This document shows positions 11,457 through 24,112 of a DNA stretch of 64,000 nucleotides, piece by piece. The notes under the pieces are model-generated. The model was given only the letters and a program-made list of their open reading frames with translations, searched no databases and was not told where the DNA came from. The position numbers and the translations under genes were made by a program. Location of the stretch: NCBI GenBank assembly GCA_034440575.1, contig JAOTOL010001602.1, positions 1,832,501-1,896,500 of the forward strand. Direction: 5' to 3'. Origin of the DNA: Imbricaverruca yamaguchii (taxonomy: Eukaryota; Arthropoda; Thecostraca; Neoverrucidae). The stretch's first letter is position 1; each line of letters opens with the position of its first letter.

Positions 11457-12824
11457 ATGGTAAGGCTTCAAATCCCTTTTATGTGCATTTCAGCGGCTGA
11501 GGCTGTGGGCTGAAGGGTCACAAGATGTCCTCATTTGGCCTTATCCGTGACCTTCAACAGAACGCCTGACGTTTACCGAACTCCTACCGGTGATGTAGTC
11601 CTTTCTTGTGAATCCGTGTGACATTTTTAGAGATCGGTTTCCGGAGATAACCGAGGATAAAAATAATCCCCCTCGACCTGGTACCGGTGCCAAAGTTCCT
11701 CCACCCCACCTGGCACCAGATTAGAGAGCCATGTATAGTCAAAGTTCAGAAAAGAACCAAATTTAATTAGCGTACCTACCAGTATACCTTTCATTCGACG
11801 TCTTCTCTCTCACCGCAATGACTTCAGCTGTGTTCATCACGGTCCTTGCACTTGCACACATGTACGTGCTTGAACGTGAGCATAGCTGGACGGTTTGCAG
11901 TTCAAGCGTATAACTTCCTGCAGCTTCAATGAGCCCGCTGGATTTTGCAGTGTTCCACTGAACTCATTTCGCTGAAGCACATCCAATCTCTCCCTCCCCC
12001 AAGCGGACTGAAGTAGGCCGTGTTGGTGCGGGATCAAAGGCATGTTGCTGACACGACCAGCCATCGCCCGCGGCGCCAGTCCCCGGGCACACTCAGAAAA
12101 GACGGCCGACATCGACCACGCCGCACTCCGCTCCAAGCGATTAGCCGGAGAATGGACGGCCTGATTTCACCAGCCACTTTACGAAGGCGCGCACTACAAT
12201 TCATCAATGTGTCTGATCTGTCCTAGCCTGATGCGCGGCAGTGGAGAGCAGAGCGTGAATGGTGTGGTGGTGTGAGAGGAAGAGCATGCGCTGGCTGGGC
12301 TTCTGCTAACAACCTGCCGTCTCCCACCGAGCTATTTATTCCACCTGCTATGCAGTTGTCTACGATAACGCCGCATCTGCTTGATTTATTCAGTACGGTC
12401 GTCTCTGACTGGTGCTTGAATTACAGTCTCTTCTCAAGATTAAACACTGACCATTTGGAGACAATGGCGCGAAAGAAATGTCAAAAATTATGATTAAATA
12501 ACAACTAGGAAAGGACGTAGATCCGGCGGCGTCGATGGATGAGGCACCGCATCTCTGGCTTCACGTCATGCCTATGAATGAACTGAATTTTCACGTGACA
12601 TTTGCCGGCTCCGTCAATGCGGTACATAAAGCAGAGGATAACCTGAGACAACTACCTCATTCATGGACGAGGGTTCGTATGTTTTTTACCGAAACCAAAC
12701 TGAACGATTAACCACCCTCTGATTTTGTTCTCTAAAACTTGCCATCATTTCCAACTTACCAGCAATTCCAGTAGCTGTGCTGGCCAGTTGCAGCGTGGAA
12801 GGAAGTCGCCGACATCGGCAAGCT
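11457..12824. other. Non-coding, no feature seen
   Basis: Unique sequence; a CpG-richer patch at 12040-12160 has no convincing frame. Confidence 0.4.
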
Positions 12825-13142
12825 TTATTGGCTGGTATTGGTGGACGTACAGCCTGGGCAGAGGGCTGGTATTGGCAAACGTTCAGCCTGGGCAGAGGGC
12901 TGGCATTGGTGGACGTACAGCCTGGCCAGAGGGCTGATATTGGCAGACTATAGTCTGGGCAGAGGTCTGGTATTGGCAGACGTTCAGCCTGGGCAGAGGG
13001 CTGATATTGGCAGACTACAGCCTGGACAGAGGGCTGGTATTGGTGGACGCTCAGCCTGGACAGAGGGCTGGTATTGGTGGACGCTCAGCCTGGACAGAGG
13101 GTTGATATTGGTGGACGTTCAGCCTGGACAGAGGGCTAGTGT
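12825..13142. repeat. 34-bp minisatellite, about 9 copies
   Basis: Unit GGTATTGGTGGACGTACAGC-CTGGGCAGAGGGCT (period checked between 12861 and 12895). Variants alternate between GGTGGACG and GGCAGACTA forms. CAGCC...GGCTG forms a short dyad in each unit. Confidence 0.93.
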
Positions 13143-14317
13143 TGGCGCCCCTGATCGCGGTCAGCGCCCCTGTCGTCGCCACCGCCGCTATGTACGTCAC
13201 TCAGCTTGCCCGTGTTGGCAATTTCCGGCCGGAACACTGACAGCGCGCTCAGTGATGACACGTGGTGGCTGCCGTCCGGTCGCCGACTACCACGTCTGTG
13301 GCGAGCACGTGACACACCGGTCACTGTCCCACAGTGCCGGGCACGTGACACACCCGACACTGTCCTGTTTTGTGTGATTCTAGAACCCAATGAACCCATA
13401 ACAATATATCCTCCCTATTTGGGTGCCGTCTCTATTTGCTATTTGGGTGCCTCTACCGCGCGATTTAAACATGTGTAAAGTAGGAAAAGGTGCCGATACC
13501 TTTGACCCTGTCGTCTGAGGAACAAGCATTCACTTGCATGGCTTAGGAACCACGAAGAAGAAAAATAAATTTTTACGCCTGAGGATAAATGGAAAACAAA
13601 TCGACATCGACAATATTGTATGATACAGAGGTTGTTTTTGGCACGGCCTGGCTGGCAACCTTTGACGCGGCCCGATTAATGCAAACCACTCGACGTCGCA
13701 ATTGCCTACCAGTCATAATCCAATGTTCATTATTTTACACAGGTCTGTCGATATGTTTATCTACCGGTCCACTTGCAGCCTCGGTGACGGGTTCCCGTGG
13801 CAGAGAAGAAGCGAGGAAAAAATCAAATACTGCCTCGTCTTATTTTATCATGCGCCTTCGGATTTCTTCTGGAAAAAATTCCATGAATATTTAGTTTTCG
13901 TTAAAGCGTTGCAAAATTTATGCTCTTGCAAAAGCTCCACATATGCTGTCACAGAGACTGAAACGTCTGAAGGGTATGCTAATTTTGAAGGCTTCGTAAT
14001 CTATTTTCACTTCGGCACTGAACTATTTTCCATTAGTGATGCATGATGTGAAAACTTGGTCACGGGTGGAATCAGACGCTATGGGACACAGCGAAATATG
14101 GTGTTCAGAGACTCTTTTGTAACGCGTCGCATATTGAATGACAAATCTAACGGTGGATGCCGACGTTATAACTAACGAGACATATCCATGCATCCTATAA
14201 CCAGCCATACCTGTATGGTCTTAAAATTATACTGATGGGCACTAAGTGACCAAACCTGGTCGATGCGCCCTAAAACTCAAATAACCAACCAAAGTTGTAC
14301 TGCATGCCCAGGAGTCA
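13143..14317. other. Non-coding, with two degenerate CACGTG-containing repeats at 13307-13370
   Basis: GCACGTGACACAC occurs twice about 36 bp apart, echoing words of the 8.2-9.5 kb array. The remainder is AT-moderate with short open frames of no recognisable family. Confidence 0.4.
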
Positions 14318-15030
14318 CAAGTTTTGCTGGCGGTTATGTCGATCACAAGTCCCCCTGGCAGTCCCAGGGGCCCTGGTAGTGTCTGGCAGTCATATGTTCT
14401 AGTGGCAGTTGTGTCAATCACAAGCCCCTGTGGCAGTGCCTGGGTCCCTGGTAGTGTCTGGTAGTCATATGTTCTAGTGGCAGTTATGTCGATCACGTGT
14501 CCCTGTGGCAGTCTCAGGGTCCCTGGTAGTGTCTGGTAGTCATATGTTCTAGTGGCAGTTATGTCGATCACGTGTCCCTGTGGCAGTCCCAGGGTCCCTG
14601 GTAGTGTCTGGCAGTCATATGTTCTAGTGGCAGTTATGTCGATCACAAGTCCCTGTGGCAGTCTCAGGGTCCCTGGTAGTGTCTGGTAGTCATATGTTCT
14701 AGTGGCAGTTATGTCGATCACGTGTCCCTGTGGCAGTCCCAGGGTCCCTGGTAGTGTATGGCAGTCAAATGTTCTAGTGGCAGTTATGTCGATCACGTGT
14801 CCCTGTGGCGTCCTGGTGTGTATGGAGCAAATGTTCTAGTGGTTTGTCGTCACAGTCCCAGGGTCCCTGGTAGTGTATGGCAGTCATACATTCTAATGGC
14901 AGTTGTGTCAATCACAAGTCCCCCTGGCAGTCCGATGGTCTCTGGTAGTGGCTGGCAGTCGTACGTTCTGCTCGTAATTATATCGACCTCAAGTCCCTCC
15001 GGCGGTCCCAGGGATCCAGGTAGTGTCATG
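14318..15030. repeat. 75-bp minisatellite, about 9 copies
   Basis: The period is 75 bp (GTTCTAGTGGCAGTT begins at 14471 and 14546). The best copies span 14390-14800; the edges decay, and one unit near 14810 carries an internal deletion. Each unit has the dyad CCAGGG-T-CCCTGG plus CATATG. Because 75 is a multiple of 3, the minus strand shows a 184-codon frame of 25-residue repeats (VIDITATRTYD...), which I do not call a gene. Confidence 0.93.
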
Positions 15031-15888
15031 ACCTTCTGATGGATTCTGAACCATCAGGCCCAGAGTTGTCTGGTGATTCCAAAGCCGCATAACATTCCAC
15101 GCAAAACAGTCCTTAATGTCCTTTGAAAATCACAGCGTCCTTTGAAAGTCCCAAGCATTCTAACAGTTCCAGGGTCCTACGTGCTGGCAAGCCAGGCAAA
15201 TATACGGAATATAAGCAGGGTTGACTGAATAGATTTAGCAGCAAGCAACCCGTAAGCTGTGGGCTGCTCACGTATGTCAATGAAAAGTACAAAAATTATT
15301 AAAAAGCGAATTTGTGGAGGTTCTTCTAGATTACTCTTTCCCTGTGGAATACTACTGTAAGCATTGACGGCCCGATGCGGGAGAGCCCCATTATACATAC
15401 CACTTCCGCACTGGAGACACACTTCGTCCCTCTCTCGTGCACTTTGACCATCTGTGAAGAAAAACCCTCTCAGGAACATTTCAACTGCACTCTTCTTTGC
15501 GCGGATTCCAACCAACAGAGAGTGGGAGAGACAGGGAGCAGTAAACAAGTTAATTTCACTACAATGCAGTTTAATTATTCACCGATTACGGCTGCCGAAA
15601 AACAGCCATGCCTGGCGGTGATGGCTGCGGCCCGGTCCGGCGCCCCAGGCAGGGCGGCGTGGCTCACTGTGGATGTCCGAGTGTCCGGTCACGTCCCTGT
15701 GCCGTGATCCGGTGGTGGTTCCGCGACCCAGCTACCATACCGCCGCCAATCAATGAAAGGGCCGATCTTGACCCACACACACCGCTGGTAGCGGGACGCA
15801 CCCGGTACTATGTCACGGTACCGAGGCCGTGCCCGACTCCAGTGTACGGGGCTGGAGACGTACCTGGCGCGCACACGCATCTTAAAAT
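15031..15888. other. Non-coding, no feature seen
   Basis: Unique sequence, GC-rich from 15600 to 15880. No gene supported. Confidence 0.45.
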
Positions 15889-16120
<232 letters not shown>

Positions 16121-16136
16121 ATGCGTGCACGCGTGC

Positions 16137-17689
16137 GTACGAGCACTCACAGCCATGTGGCTGGAGGACTACTGGAAAGATTGACAATGTAAATAACGAA
16201 GTTAGTGTTGCAAGCCGCCGTATATGATGCAACTGTTTGTGAATGATGGGGGTGCAGTTAGAAAGTTCGTGTCCCGGCTGCAGTACCTGCAGTCTGCTAT
16301 ATTTCTCACTAATAGGCAGGCACATCATTTGACTCCTGTCTCTCCAACTCTGTCGCTATTTCTCGGTGAATGAAGCGAAGCTGAGCACCGCGTGCTTACC
16401 TAACAAGCAGTTGCATTATTTTTGGGGCACGTCTCCTCCCCCTCCTTTTTTGGTAGACGCAAGTCCAGTGAACATATGTCGAGGAGGATGTAAATTGGTG
16501 TAGTTGAACGTCACAATCTGTTATACGCGCCTAGTTGTCTCGCACACTGATACTCTAGTTACGGCTTAATTAACAAACTTGAACTCTGGTTGGACGGAAA
16601 AAAGCGACGTCTAATTCAACATCCGTATGCATTCAGCGGTGTCAGCTATAAACTTGGATTGTCTGTTGTCTGACTATAAATTCAGTAGATTTGCATTTCA
16701 AAATACTAGCCCGTCATAACTCTGTCAGTGAAACCAAACGTGTTCTGTAAATCCCAAGCCGAAACATTAAGCCAGCAGGCCAGCTATGCGTCCGTGTGAA
16801 TATTGTTGTCCTTACTCTAGCTTAGTGGCGGAATTTTGAGCTTTTGATTGGTGATCCGTAACAGCGGTCAGCCACAATTCTTCCAATTATATTTTATTGA
16901 GCATGAGAAAAGGGCACAACCTGACAATTGTGAACAGCGACTGCAATAAACTGACATGTTCAAGCTAAATATAAGCATTTCAATTCCTTGAATAGCTTTT
17001 TAACTTTCGAGGTTTTCGTTGGAGTGTCATTGCTAGGCATGACATTTCAATTTGGTGGAACACTGCAGATGCACCATGAAGGTGCATCTGCAGGCAGGCA
17101 GGAGGTGCACCCGCGTCCCCAAAGGGACATAGCATCTCGCATCTGCGGTAGGTTCTGTGTCCCGAGGACTCAATAGACTTTTCCTAATTAAATGAGAGCA
17201 GTCTTACCTTCGATTCATGTGCACGTTGTTTCAATTCCAAGTTGTATGATAATTTGAATTATCATAGTTTCCTTGGGTCTCATCTATCATGAAATACGTA
17301 CTTCTGGTTACGCTATCACCCGCATTCCAGCCTGTGTGGTATATGCCACGTTGAGAAAGTCATTGCTTTTGATACCATAAATAGCATTCGCTGTTCCAGC
17401 GATTATTCTCGTAGCCACTACAACGTCTGGCCCATCTTTCAAACTCCTGGGATGCTCCCCCTGAAAGACGCTGCACTGGGTTTGGAGACACATCTCAGCA
17501 TGATTGCGGGCTCCGAGAATGTGAAACTTCGACGTTGTGACAGCCTGTCACTATACGTCTAGATTTGCATTCTGGACCGCTGGTGGCAGAGCACCAAGAC
17601 ACCAGCCCAAGCCACAGCTACTGTTAATGTCCGTGCTCCACGTCCGGCCGCAGAGCGGTCAGAATCCACAGCTCCGGTTCACACGTTTC
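16137..17689. other. Non-coding, with one perfect hairpin at 17063-17093
   Basis: CTGCAGATGCACC (17063-17075) and its reverse complement (17081-17093) are separated by 5 nt. Otherwise AT-moderate unique sequence. Confidence 0.5.
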
Positions 17690-18040
17690 GTAGTTGGAGC
17701 CGGTTCAGATCAGCGCCAAGTCATTGGCAGATTCGTTCAGATCAGTGTAAAGTCTTTGTTGGGTTTGCTCATGATAGTGCCGGGTCATTGCCGGATTGGT
17801 TCGGGATAGAGCCAGATCATTGTCGGGTTTGCTCGGGTAGCGCTAAGTCATTGTGTTGATTCAGGGTAGTGCCACTCATCGTCGGGCTGGTTCAGGGTAG
17901 AGCCAGATCATTGTAGGGTGGGTTCAGGGTACCATCAGGCCATTGTGGAGTTGGTTAAGTGTAGCGCGAAGTCATTGTCGGGCTGGTTCAGGGTTGCGGC
18001 AATTCATTGTCAGGTTGGTTCAGAGTACCGCGAAGCCGTC
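17690..18040. repeat. Degenerate 32-bp minisatellite
   Basis: Units run GGTTCAGGGTAGAGCCAGAT-CATTGTCGGGCT. Copies differ at many positions, so this array is older or less homogenised than its neighbours. It directly adjoins the 15-bp array. Confidence 0.85.
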
Positions 18041-18098
18041 TTCGGAGCAACGGGGCCCGATTGGAATCGGCGGTTCCGCATACATCACCAGCGTGCTG

Positions 18099-20013
18099 AA
18101 CGTGTGGTGTGCGGACGTATGGTGTACGTACGTGCGGTGTGCCGACGTGTGATGTGTGCACGTTTCATGTACGTACGTGCGGTGTGCCGACGTGTGGTGT
18201 GTGCACGTTCGATGTGCGGACGTGTGGTGTACGGATGTGTGGTGTGTGGACGTGTGATGTGCCGACGTGTGGTGTGTGGACGTGTGGTGTGTGGACGTGT
18301 GGTGTGCGGACGTGTGGTGTGTGGACGTGTGGTGTGTGGACGTGTGGTGTGTGGACGTGTGGTGTGTGGACGTGTGGTGTGTGGACGTGTGGTGTGTGGA
18401 CGTGTGGTGTGTGGACGTGTGGTGTGCGGACGTGTGGTGTGTGGACGTTTGATGTGCGGACGTGTGGTGTGTGGACGTGTGGTGTGTGGACGTGTGGTGT
18501 GTGGACGTGTGGTGTGTGGACGTGTGGTGTGTGGACGTGTGGTGTGTAGACGTGTGGTATGCGGACGTGTGGTGTGTGCGCGCGTTTGATGTGCGGACGT
18601 GTGGTGTGTGGACGTGTGGTGTGTGGACGTGTGGTGTGTGGACGTGTGGTGTGCCGACGTGTGGTGTGTGGACGTGTGGTGTGTGGACGTGTGGTGTGTG
18701 GACGTGTGTTTGGCGTGTTGTGGGTGTGGACGTGTGGTGTGTGGACGTGTGGTGTGTGGACGTGTGGTGTGCGGACGTGTGGTGTGTGGACGTGTGGTGT
18801 GTGGACGTGTGGTGTGCGGACGTGTGGTGTGTGGACGTGTGTTGGACGTGTGGTGTGTGGACGTGTGGTGTGTGGACGTGTGGTGTGTGGACGTGTGGTG
18901 TGTGGACGTGTGGTGTGTGGACGTGTGGTGTGTGGACGTGTGGTGTGTGGACGTGTGGTGTGTGGACGTGTGTGTGTGGACGTGTGGTGTGTGGACGTGT
19001 GGTGTGTGGACGTGTGGTGTGTGGACGTGTGGTGTGTGGACGTGTGGTGTGTGGACGTGTGGTGTGTGGACTTGTGTGTGGACGTGTGGTGTGTGGACGT
19101 GTGGTGTGTGGACGTGTGGTGTGTGGACGTGTGGTGTGTGGACGTGTGTGTGGACGTGTGGTGTGTGGACGTGTGGTGTGTGGACGTGTGGTGTGTGGAC
19201 GTGGTGTGTGGACGTGTGGTGTGTGGACGTGTGGTGTGTGGACGTGTGGTGTGTGGACGTGTGGTGTGTGGACGTGTGGTGTGTGGACGTGTGGTGTGTG
19301 GACGTGTGGTGTGTGGACGTGTGGTGTGTGGACGTGTGGTGTGTGGACGTGTGGTGTGTGGACGTGTGGTGTGTGGACGTGTGGTGTGTGGACGTGTGGT
19401 GTGTGGACGTGTGGTGTGTGGACGTGTGGTGTGTGGACGTGTGGTGTGTGGACGTGTGGTGTGTGGACGTGTGGTGTGTGGACGTGTGGTGTGTGGACGT
19501 GTGGTGTGTGGACGTGTGGTGTGTGGACGTGTGGTGTGTGGACGTGTGGTGTGTGGACGTGTGGTGTGTGGACGTGTGGTGTGTGGACGTGTGGTGTGTG
19601 GACGTGTGGTGTGTGGACGTGTGGTGTGTGGACGTGTGGTGTGTGGACGTGTGGTGTGTGGACGTGTGGTGTGTGGACGTGTGGTGTGTGGACGTGTGGT
19701 GTGTGGACGTGTGGTGTGTGGACGTGTGGTGTGTGGACGTGTGGTGTGTGGACGTGTGGTGTGTACACGTTTGATGTGCGGACGTGTGATGTGTGCACGT
19801 TTGATGTGCGGACGTGTGGTGTGTGGACGTGTGGTGTGCGGACGTGTGGAGTGTAGACGTGTGGTGTGTGGACGTGTGGTGTGCGGACGTGTGGTGTGCG
19901 GACGTGTGGTGTGTGGACGTGTGGTGTGTGGACGTATGGTGTGCGGACGTGTGGTGTGTGGACGTGTGGTGTGCGGACGTGTGGTGTGCGGACGTGTGGT
20001 GTGCGGACGTGTG
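18099..20013. repeat. 15-bp G/T-rich minisatellite, about 127 copies, open in all six frames
   Basis: Unit GTGTGGACGTGTGGT. Per unit the + strand has eight G, five T, one A and one C. From about 19203 to 19764 some 37 units are identical, while variants (GCGGACG, CCGACG, TTGATGTG) sit towards the two ends and short 12-13 bp units lie at 18700-19205. That is the pattern of a core homogenised by unequal exchange. No stop codon can form in any frame, giving frames of up to 628 codons on the minus strand (TTRPH, HTPHV, HHTST) and 545 on the plus strand (VWTCG, VVCGR, WCVDV). I see no start context, splice site or codon bias that favours one. Confidence 0.98.
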
Positions 20014-20071
20014 AAATTTCTCATAATGTTTTTGGAATATCTAAAGCGCAAGCTTAATGGAAACTGCTTAA

Positions 20072-20878
20072 CCCCTGATAGAAGTCAGACAGAAACAAAA
20101 TATACATTTGTAATTATCGACGAGGTTTACCGAATGAAAATGAAAGAGGTGTCATCGGAGCGCGCTCGACGAGTAAGTCCGGGTCCACCCTCCTAAACAA
20201 TTTCACCCCAAAAGTGACGTCACTAGGGGCTAGATTTTCACGACTTTTCACGACTTGCATTATGTTTTTGACTCTGGGAAGTTCATTTTGGGGATAAATA
20301 AAAAAAAAATTATTTTGAATGAGAAAAGGTCAGCGAAATCGACCAGGGCTATAATTATTTTGCCCCCCCCCCCAATTTCTTTTTCAAATTGGAAAATTTT
20401 GAGTTTTCATGTTTTCTTTAATTTTCCTTTTTCAATCGGTAGAGCAGATCGAGAAACGTTATTGGACACCAACTTCCCATAATAAAAAACGCTTACTTTA
20501 GCCAGAATCCTGTATTTGAACCACAATTTGGCAAATACGCAAAATTTATATCTAGTCAAAAACTAAAAAAGAGAAAAATTCCACTCGTACGTTTTATTGC
20601 ATCCGTAAAGATAAGCAAACGCTGAAAGTTTCATTAAAATATCTGTATCCATTAAAGCGTGACGACTGGTTAAACTTTTTTGGAGGTGACCTCACTTGAC
20701 CTTGACTAACTCGTTGACCTTAGATGGCCTGACCTAAGCATTTTGAATCAGCATGTCAAATTGATGTGGAAAAAGGTATGCCAAATTTGGGCGCGCTTCC
20801 TCGTGCCGTTCGTCCGCTATCCGCGGAAAACCTGAGGGGGCGGTTGAAGACCCCCCCCCCCCCACGAGCAGGGACGGG
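20072..20878 (+). mobile_element. TTAA-flanked MITE, copy 1
   Basis: Bounded by TTAA at 20068-20071 and 20879-20882; the outer bases read TTAACCCC on the left and GACGGGTTAA on the right. From about 20143 to the right end it aligns with copies 2 and 3: AAAGAGGTGTCATCG, then AAAGTGACGTCACTAGGGG, TTTTCACGACTT, and a terminal G/C-homopolymer block. The leftmost 75 bp do not match copy 3, so that end is replaced or strongly diverged. TTAA duplications and CCC...GGG ends are hallmarks of piggyBac-type elements. No transposase is encoded, so the element is non-autonomous. Confidence 0.75.
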
Positions 20879-20882
20879 TTAA

Positions 20883-21888
20883 TGTTCTAGATTAACAACT
20901 GACCTTTCAGTTCAGATCAAAGGCCAAATGTTTCGTACTCGAGCATTTTTGTCCGTTATTCCTCGCACGCACGCACGTTATTCCTCACCGTTGTTCCTCA
21001 ACTTCTGCTGCTCCGGTTCGGAGGCGTGCCCAAGAAGTTGTGTGTAATTAGAGTCCTGTCGGTATCCCAAATTGTCCTTTGAACCCATAGGTCCTGGAAC
21101 TATCGACTAAGGTAAATTGTAACCCAGATATTCTTATTTTTAGTACTCTAGGCTGTAAATGAATACTGATGCACTTGCAGCGCCCAAATGTACCACGAAC
21201 ACCTTCAAAGTAAGAGAACGTTATTTCAGGTAAATCTGGGTCGTCCAGGGTAAATGGCCCAACTTAATTTTGAAAGGTCAATCACTTTTTGAGAACAATG
21301 AGACTGGCTTGATAGCTACTTACATTTGTTCAACTGAGCGTAAGGCAGGGCCTATGAATCTAATGAAGATGGCTACGTATGGCTGCTTACTCTCCTAGTA
21401 GATAGCAGTAAAGCAAGGTACCGCATTCGCATGGACACGCTCGCAAGGTTAGAGGATACATTTCATCCATGTTTATAGCAAACCGGTACTTGGATAGCCA
21501 CATAGCAACGCCAGCGTTATCCAAAGACGACTATCTGTAGCAATAAGCTCGATAGCCATGGCCGACGACTTCGGGTGTGTTGAGAGTGGTCTGGCCTCCT
21601 AGATTGGCACCATACTAATGCTCTTTTCATTCTCCCCAATCAATCTGGAAATATGTCCTGAAAATGCGCACTTGAACCTATCCCCTGGCTTCGTGAGAGA
21701 TTCCCAGCCCTGACGATATAGCCATGGCTCTAAAAAATGCATACGAGCCAATGACAAGTCGCCTCGAGCGATGTACTATTCGTTGTCAAGGCCGTAATTG
21801 AGGGGTAATCAGCAACGTTGGCAATTCCGTAATTGCGTACCACTCAGTGAAGGTGCCAATGCGAAGTTCCATGTTATTCCTATGATAC
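20883..21888. other. Non-coding, no feature seen
   Basis: Unique AT-moderate sequence between the MITE and a SINE. Confidence 0.5.
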
Positions 21889-21900
21889 TTACTGCACTGT

Positions 21901-22065
21901 TAGTTAGTTAGTTATTGATTTTTTACGACACATCGACCGTTGAGTCATGTAGCGTCGCCAATCTCTCACACCGATTGGTCGCGGGCGAAGAGTGGCAGGC
22001 GAGACTCGAACCCACAACCTTTCGATTGTGAGACGAGCAACTTACCCCCAGGCTACTCGTCCCCC
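21901..22065 (-). mobile_element. tRNA-derived SINE, family 2
   Basis: On the minus strand the head has a tRNA-like fold order: A-box-like TAGCCTGGGGGT (22055-22044) and B box GGTTCGAGTCT (22012-22002), with an arm reading CTCGTCTCACAATCGAAAGG between them, reminiscent of a tRNA-Val anticodon arm. The tail ends in repeated TAAC units (21900-21915, seen on + as TTAG). The element is bracketed by a near-perfect target duplication, TTACTGCACTGT (21889-21900) and TTACCGCACTGT (22066-22077). It is too short in its body to be a functional tRNA gene and is distinct from SINE family 1. Confidence 0.85.
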
Positions 22066-22077
22066 TTACCGCACTGT

Positions 22078-23604
22078 GAGGTAAGTGATGCACTATAAGC
22101 GCAGCCTTGCTTATGAAAGAAGGGATTAGTTCAGTGGTAAAGTCCGAAAACACTGTATTTATATGGCGACAAACACGACATTTATAAATATTCATAGCCC
22201 CAAAGACCATTGCAATTAAAAAGCGCTGCCTCCCCCTCATCCCCCTCTTTGGGTGGCCGCTTACCGCGGGAAGTCCCGCAGATCACGAGGGCAGCTTACA
22301 AAAGCGCTACCACATGTTTTCTCGGACTGGGTTGTGAGAGGTTGCACGTCCAAGTTTGCCGCAGAGGGGGTCAGTTTTTCTTTGGTGATGTCATTTTGAG
22401 CCGGGATCATCCAGTAACCGACTTCACATTGCAGGCGTCCGAGCCGGGTGCTGTTACAATCGCTGCTAGCTTCACCAGATGGTGTTATGCAGATAGACAA
22501 CGAGTTATGCTGTCTCCGAAGTTTGAGATGAACTGGGCCCCATGTCTATGGAACTTCTTGTCTATTTCTGTATGGGTTATGGCCAACGGCTAACACTACC
22601 ATTCCCCTTCAAGACCCTACCTGCATATAGGGTTTCGAGAGATTGGTGTTTCCCTCAGAACAGGTCAGTTTAGCCTCCTACTATCAATTGTCTTATCTAG
22701 GACATCAAGCGTACTACATGCATTTTTGAGTAACGACTATTTGTTGGTCGCATGTTCTTGCATTTCAAATTTATATCCTTCCATTTTCATGTTGCTCCTG
22801 ATTTTCTTCCTTGAATTTGGAGGTCGGCTCCTGGCCTACGCTACAAAAGTGTCACCATAAGCTGTTGCTGGGTGTGCAGGTAGTGGTGGACAGGTATGGT
22901 TTTCTTGTATGGTCAGCCTGCCACCATAAGATGGCGTCGGTTGTTGCTGGATGGTGGTGGATAGGTGTTTTCTTCTTTCTATGGGTGTAGCTGTGGGAGA
23001 GCGTCCAGTTCCAGAAAGTCGATTATCTTGTCGGAAAATCAGTGTTTTCAGACTTGGTCACCAAATTCCTTATCCTTGAATAAGCAACGCTGCGCTACTG
23101 TACGTTAAATGTTGCACTATGACGAGAAGCTATGAGCTAGCCAAGACCATTCTGCATCACAACCAGTTCATTGAATAAAAAAAACTCCCACACTACCCGT
23201 ACTACATTAGCATTGGCAACTAGTTGTGATTAGTCCATGTACGTACTGTGAATTAGTGAGTGTAGATATAGACACCTCTGATATTGTTGCTAAAGATGTG
23301 AGCTTATTTGATGACTGCTGTATGTATGGTGTACTTGCCTACCAAAGTGACGTTTGCTATGAATAAGAACACTGTATATCATCCAACTGTACAAATGCAT
23401 TGCATTCAGTTGAATGCAATGCTTGGACTTGCTGTTTTCTCCCAAGAGAGTAAGCACCTATAGATAACTATGCGTCACCGATTGATAGATCCTTTGTAGT
23501 GAGATTGCATGTGAGATGGCACTGGGACTAGCCACAGTTTGTAAATATCTGTGAGTTCAACTCAGACTGTTCGTAACAGCCACTACACGTGGAGGGCAAG
23601 TATT
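22078..23604. other. Non-coding, with a 12-bp hairpin at 23397-23422
   Basis: GCATTGCATTCA and its reverse complement are separated by only 2 nt. Partial direct duplication of words (CCACCATAAG, GTTGCTGG, TGGTGGA) at 22850-22970. No supported gene. Confidence 0.5.
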
Positions 23605-23631
23605 ATTAAATAAATAAATAAATAAATAAAT
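23605..23631. repeat. (AAAT)n microsatellite
   Basis: About six TAAA units; short and perfect. Confidence 0.9.
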
Positions 23632-24112
23632 GTCGGCAGATGAGTCATCCAGTGCGGCGACCTCGTGGCCCGGCCGGGCCGGCCGGATACGTGGCGTGGT
23701 GGGGCGTGTGCGGGATGGACTAATCAGCGATGGGGGGTGTCGGAAGCGCGGGAGCGGTGTCGAGTTGACCTGGGAAGATGTGGGCTGTGTGGGGGTCAGT
23801 CTGGTTACCGCCGATCGCTGAGGAATACACGGTGCTGGCATCAAGGTTTTCTCTTCGTGAACTATATCCTTCCTGACACCCAGATGAAACAATGCATGTG
23901 ATTACAGGTCTGACGCACGATTCTCAGTTCTCACAACCCGAATGTTGCATCCATGTACACCTCCATATAAGCAGCTCCTCACTTGAGATTGTGTAAACTG
24001 GCGGTGCATGCATCCAAGGGGGAGTACAGCCAGTCGGTTTCCGATGCGAATCTGCCAACTCCAGTTCATGGTTCTCATCATGCTGGATGTGACTGTAAAC
24101 GGCCGTCCGTGT
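23632..24112. other. Non-coding, no feature seen
   Basis: GC-rich at 23650-23800, otherwise mixed. No supported gene. Confidence 0.45.

Noticed and set aside
18020..20196. Six overlapping frames of about 400-630 codons
   Set aside because: They are produced by a stop-free 15-bp tandem repeat; no start context, splice site or codon preference distinguishes any of them.
22000..22065. Functional tRNA-Val-like gene
   Set aside because: The head is followed by a SINE body, a TAAC tail and a target duplication; the acceptor stem does not pair well.
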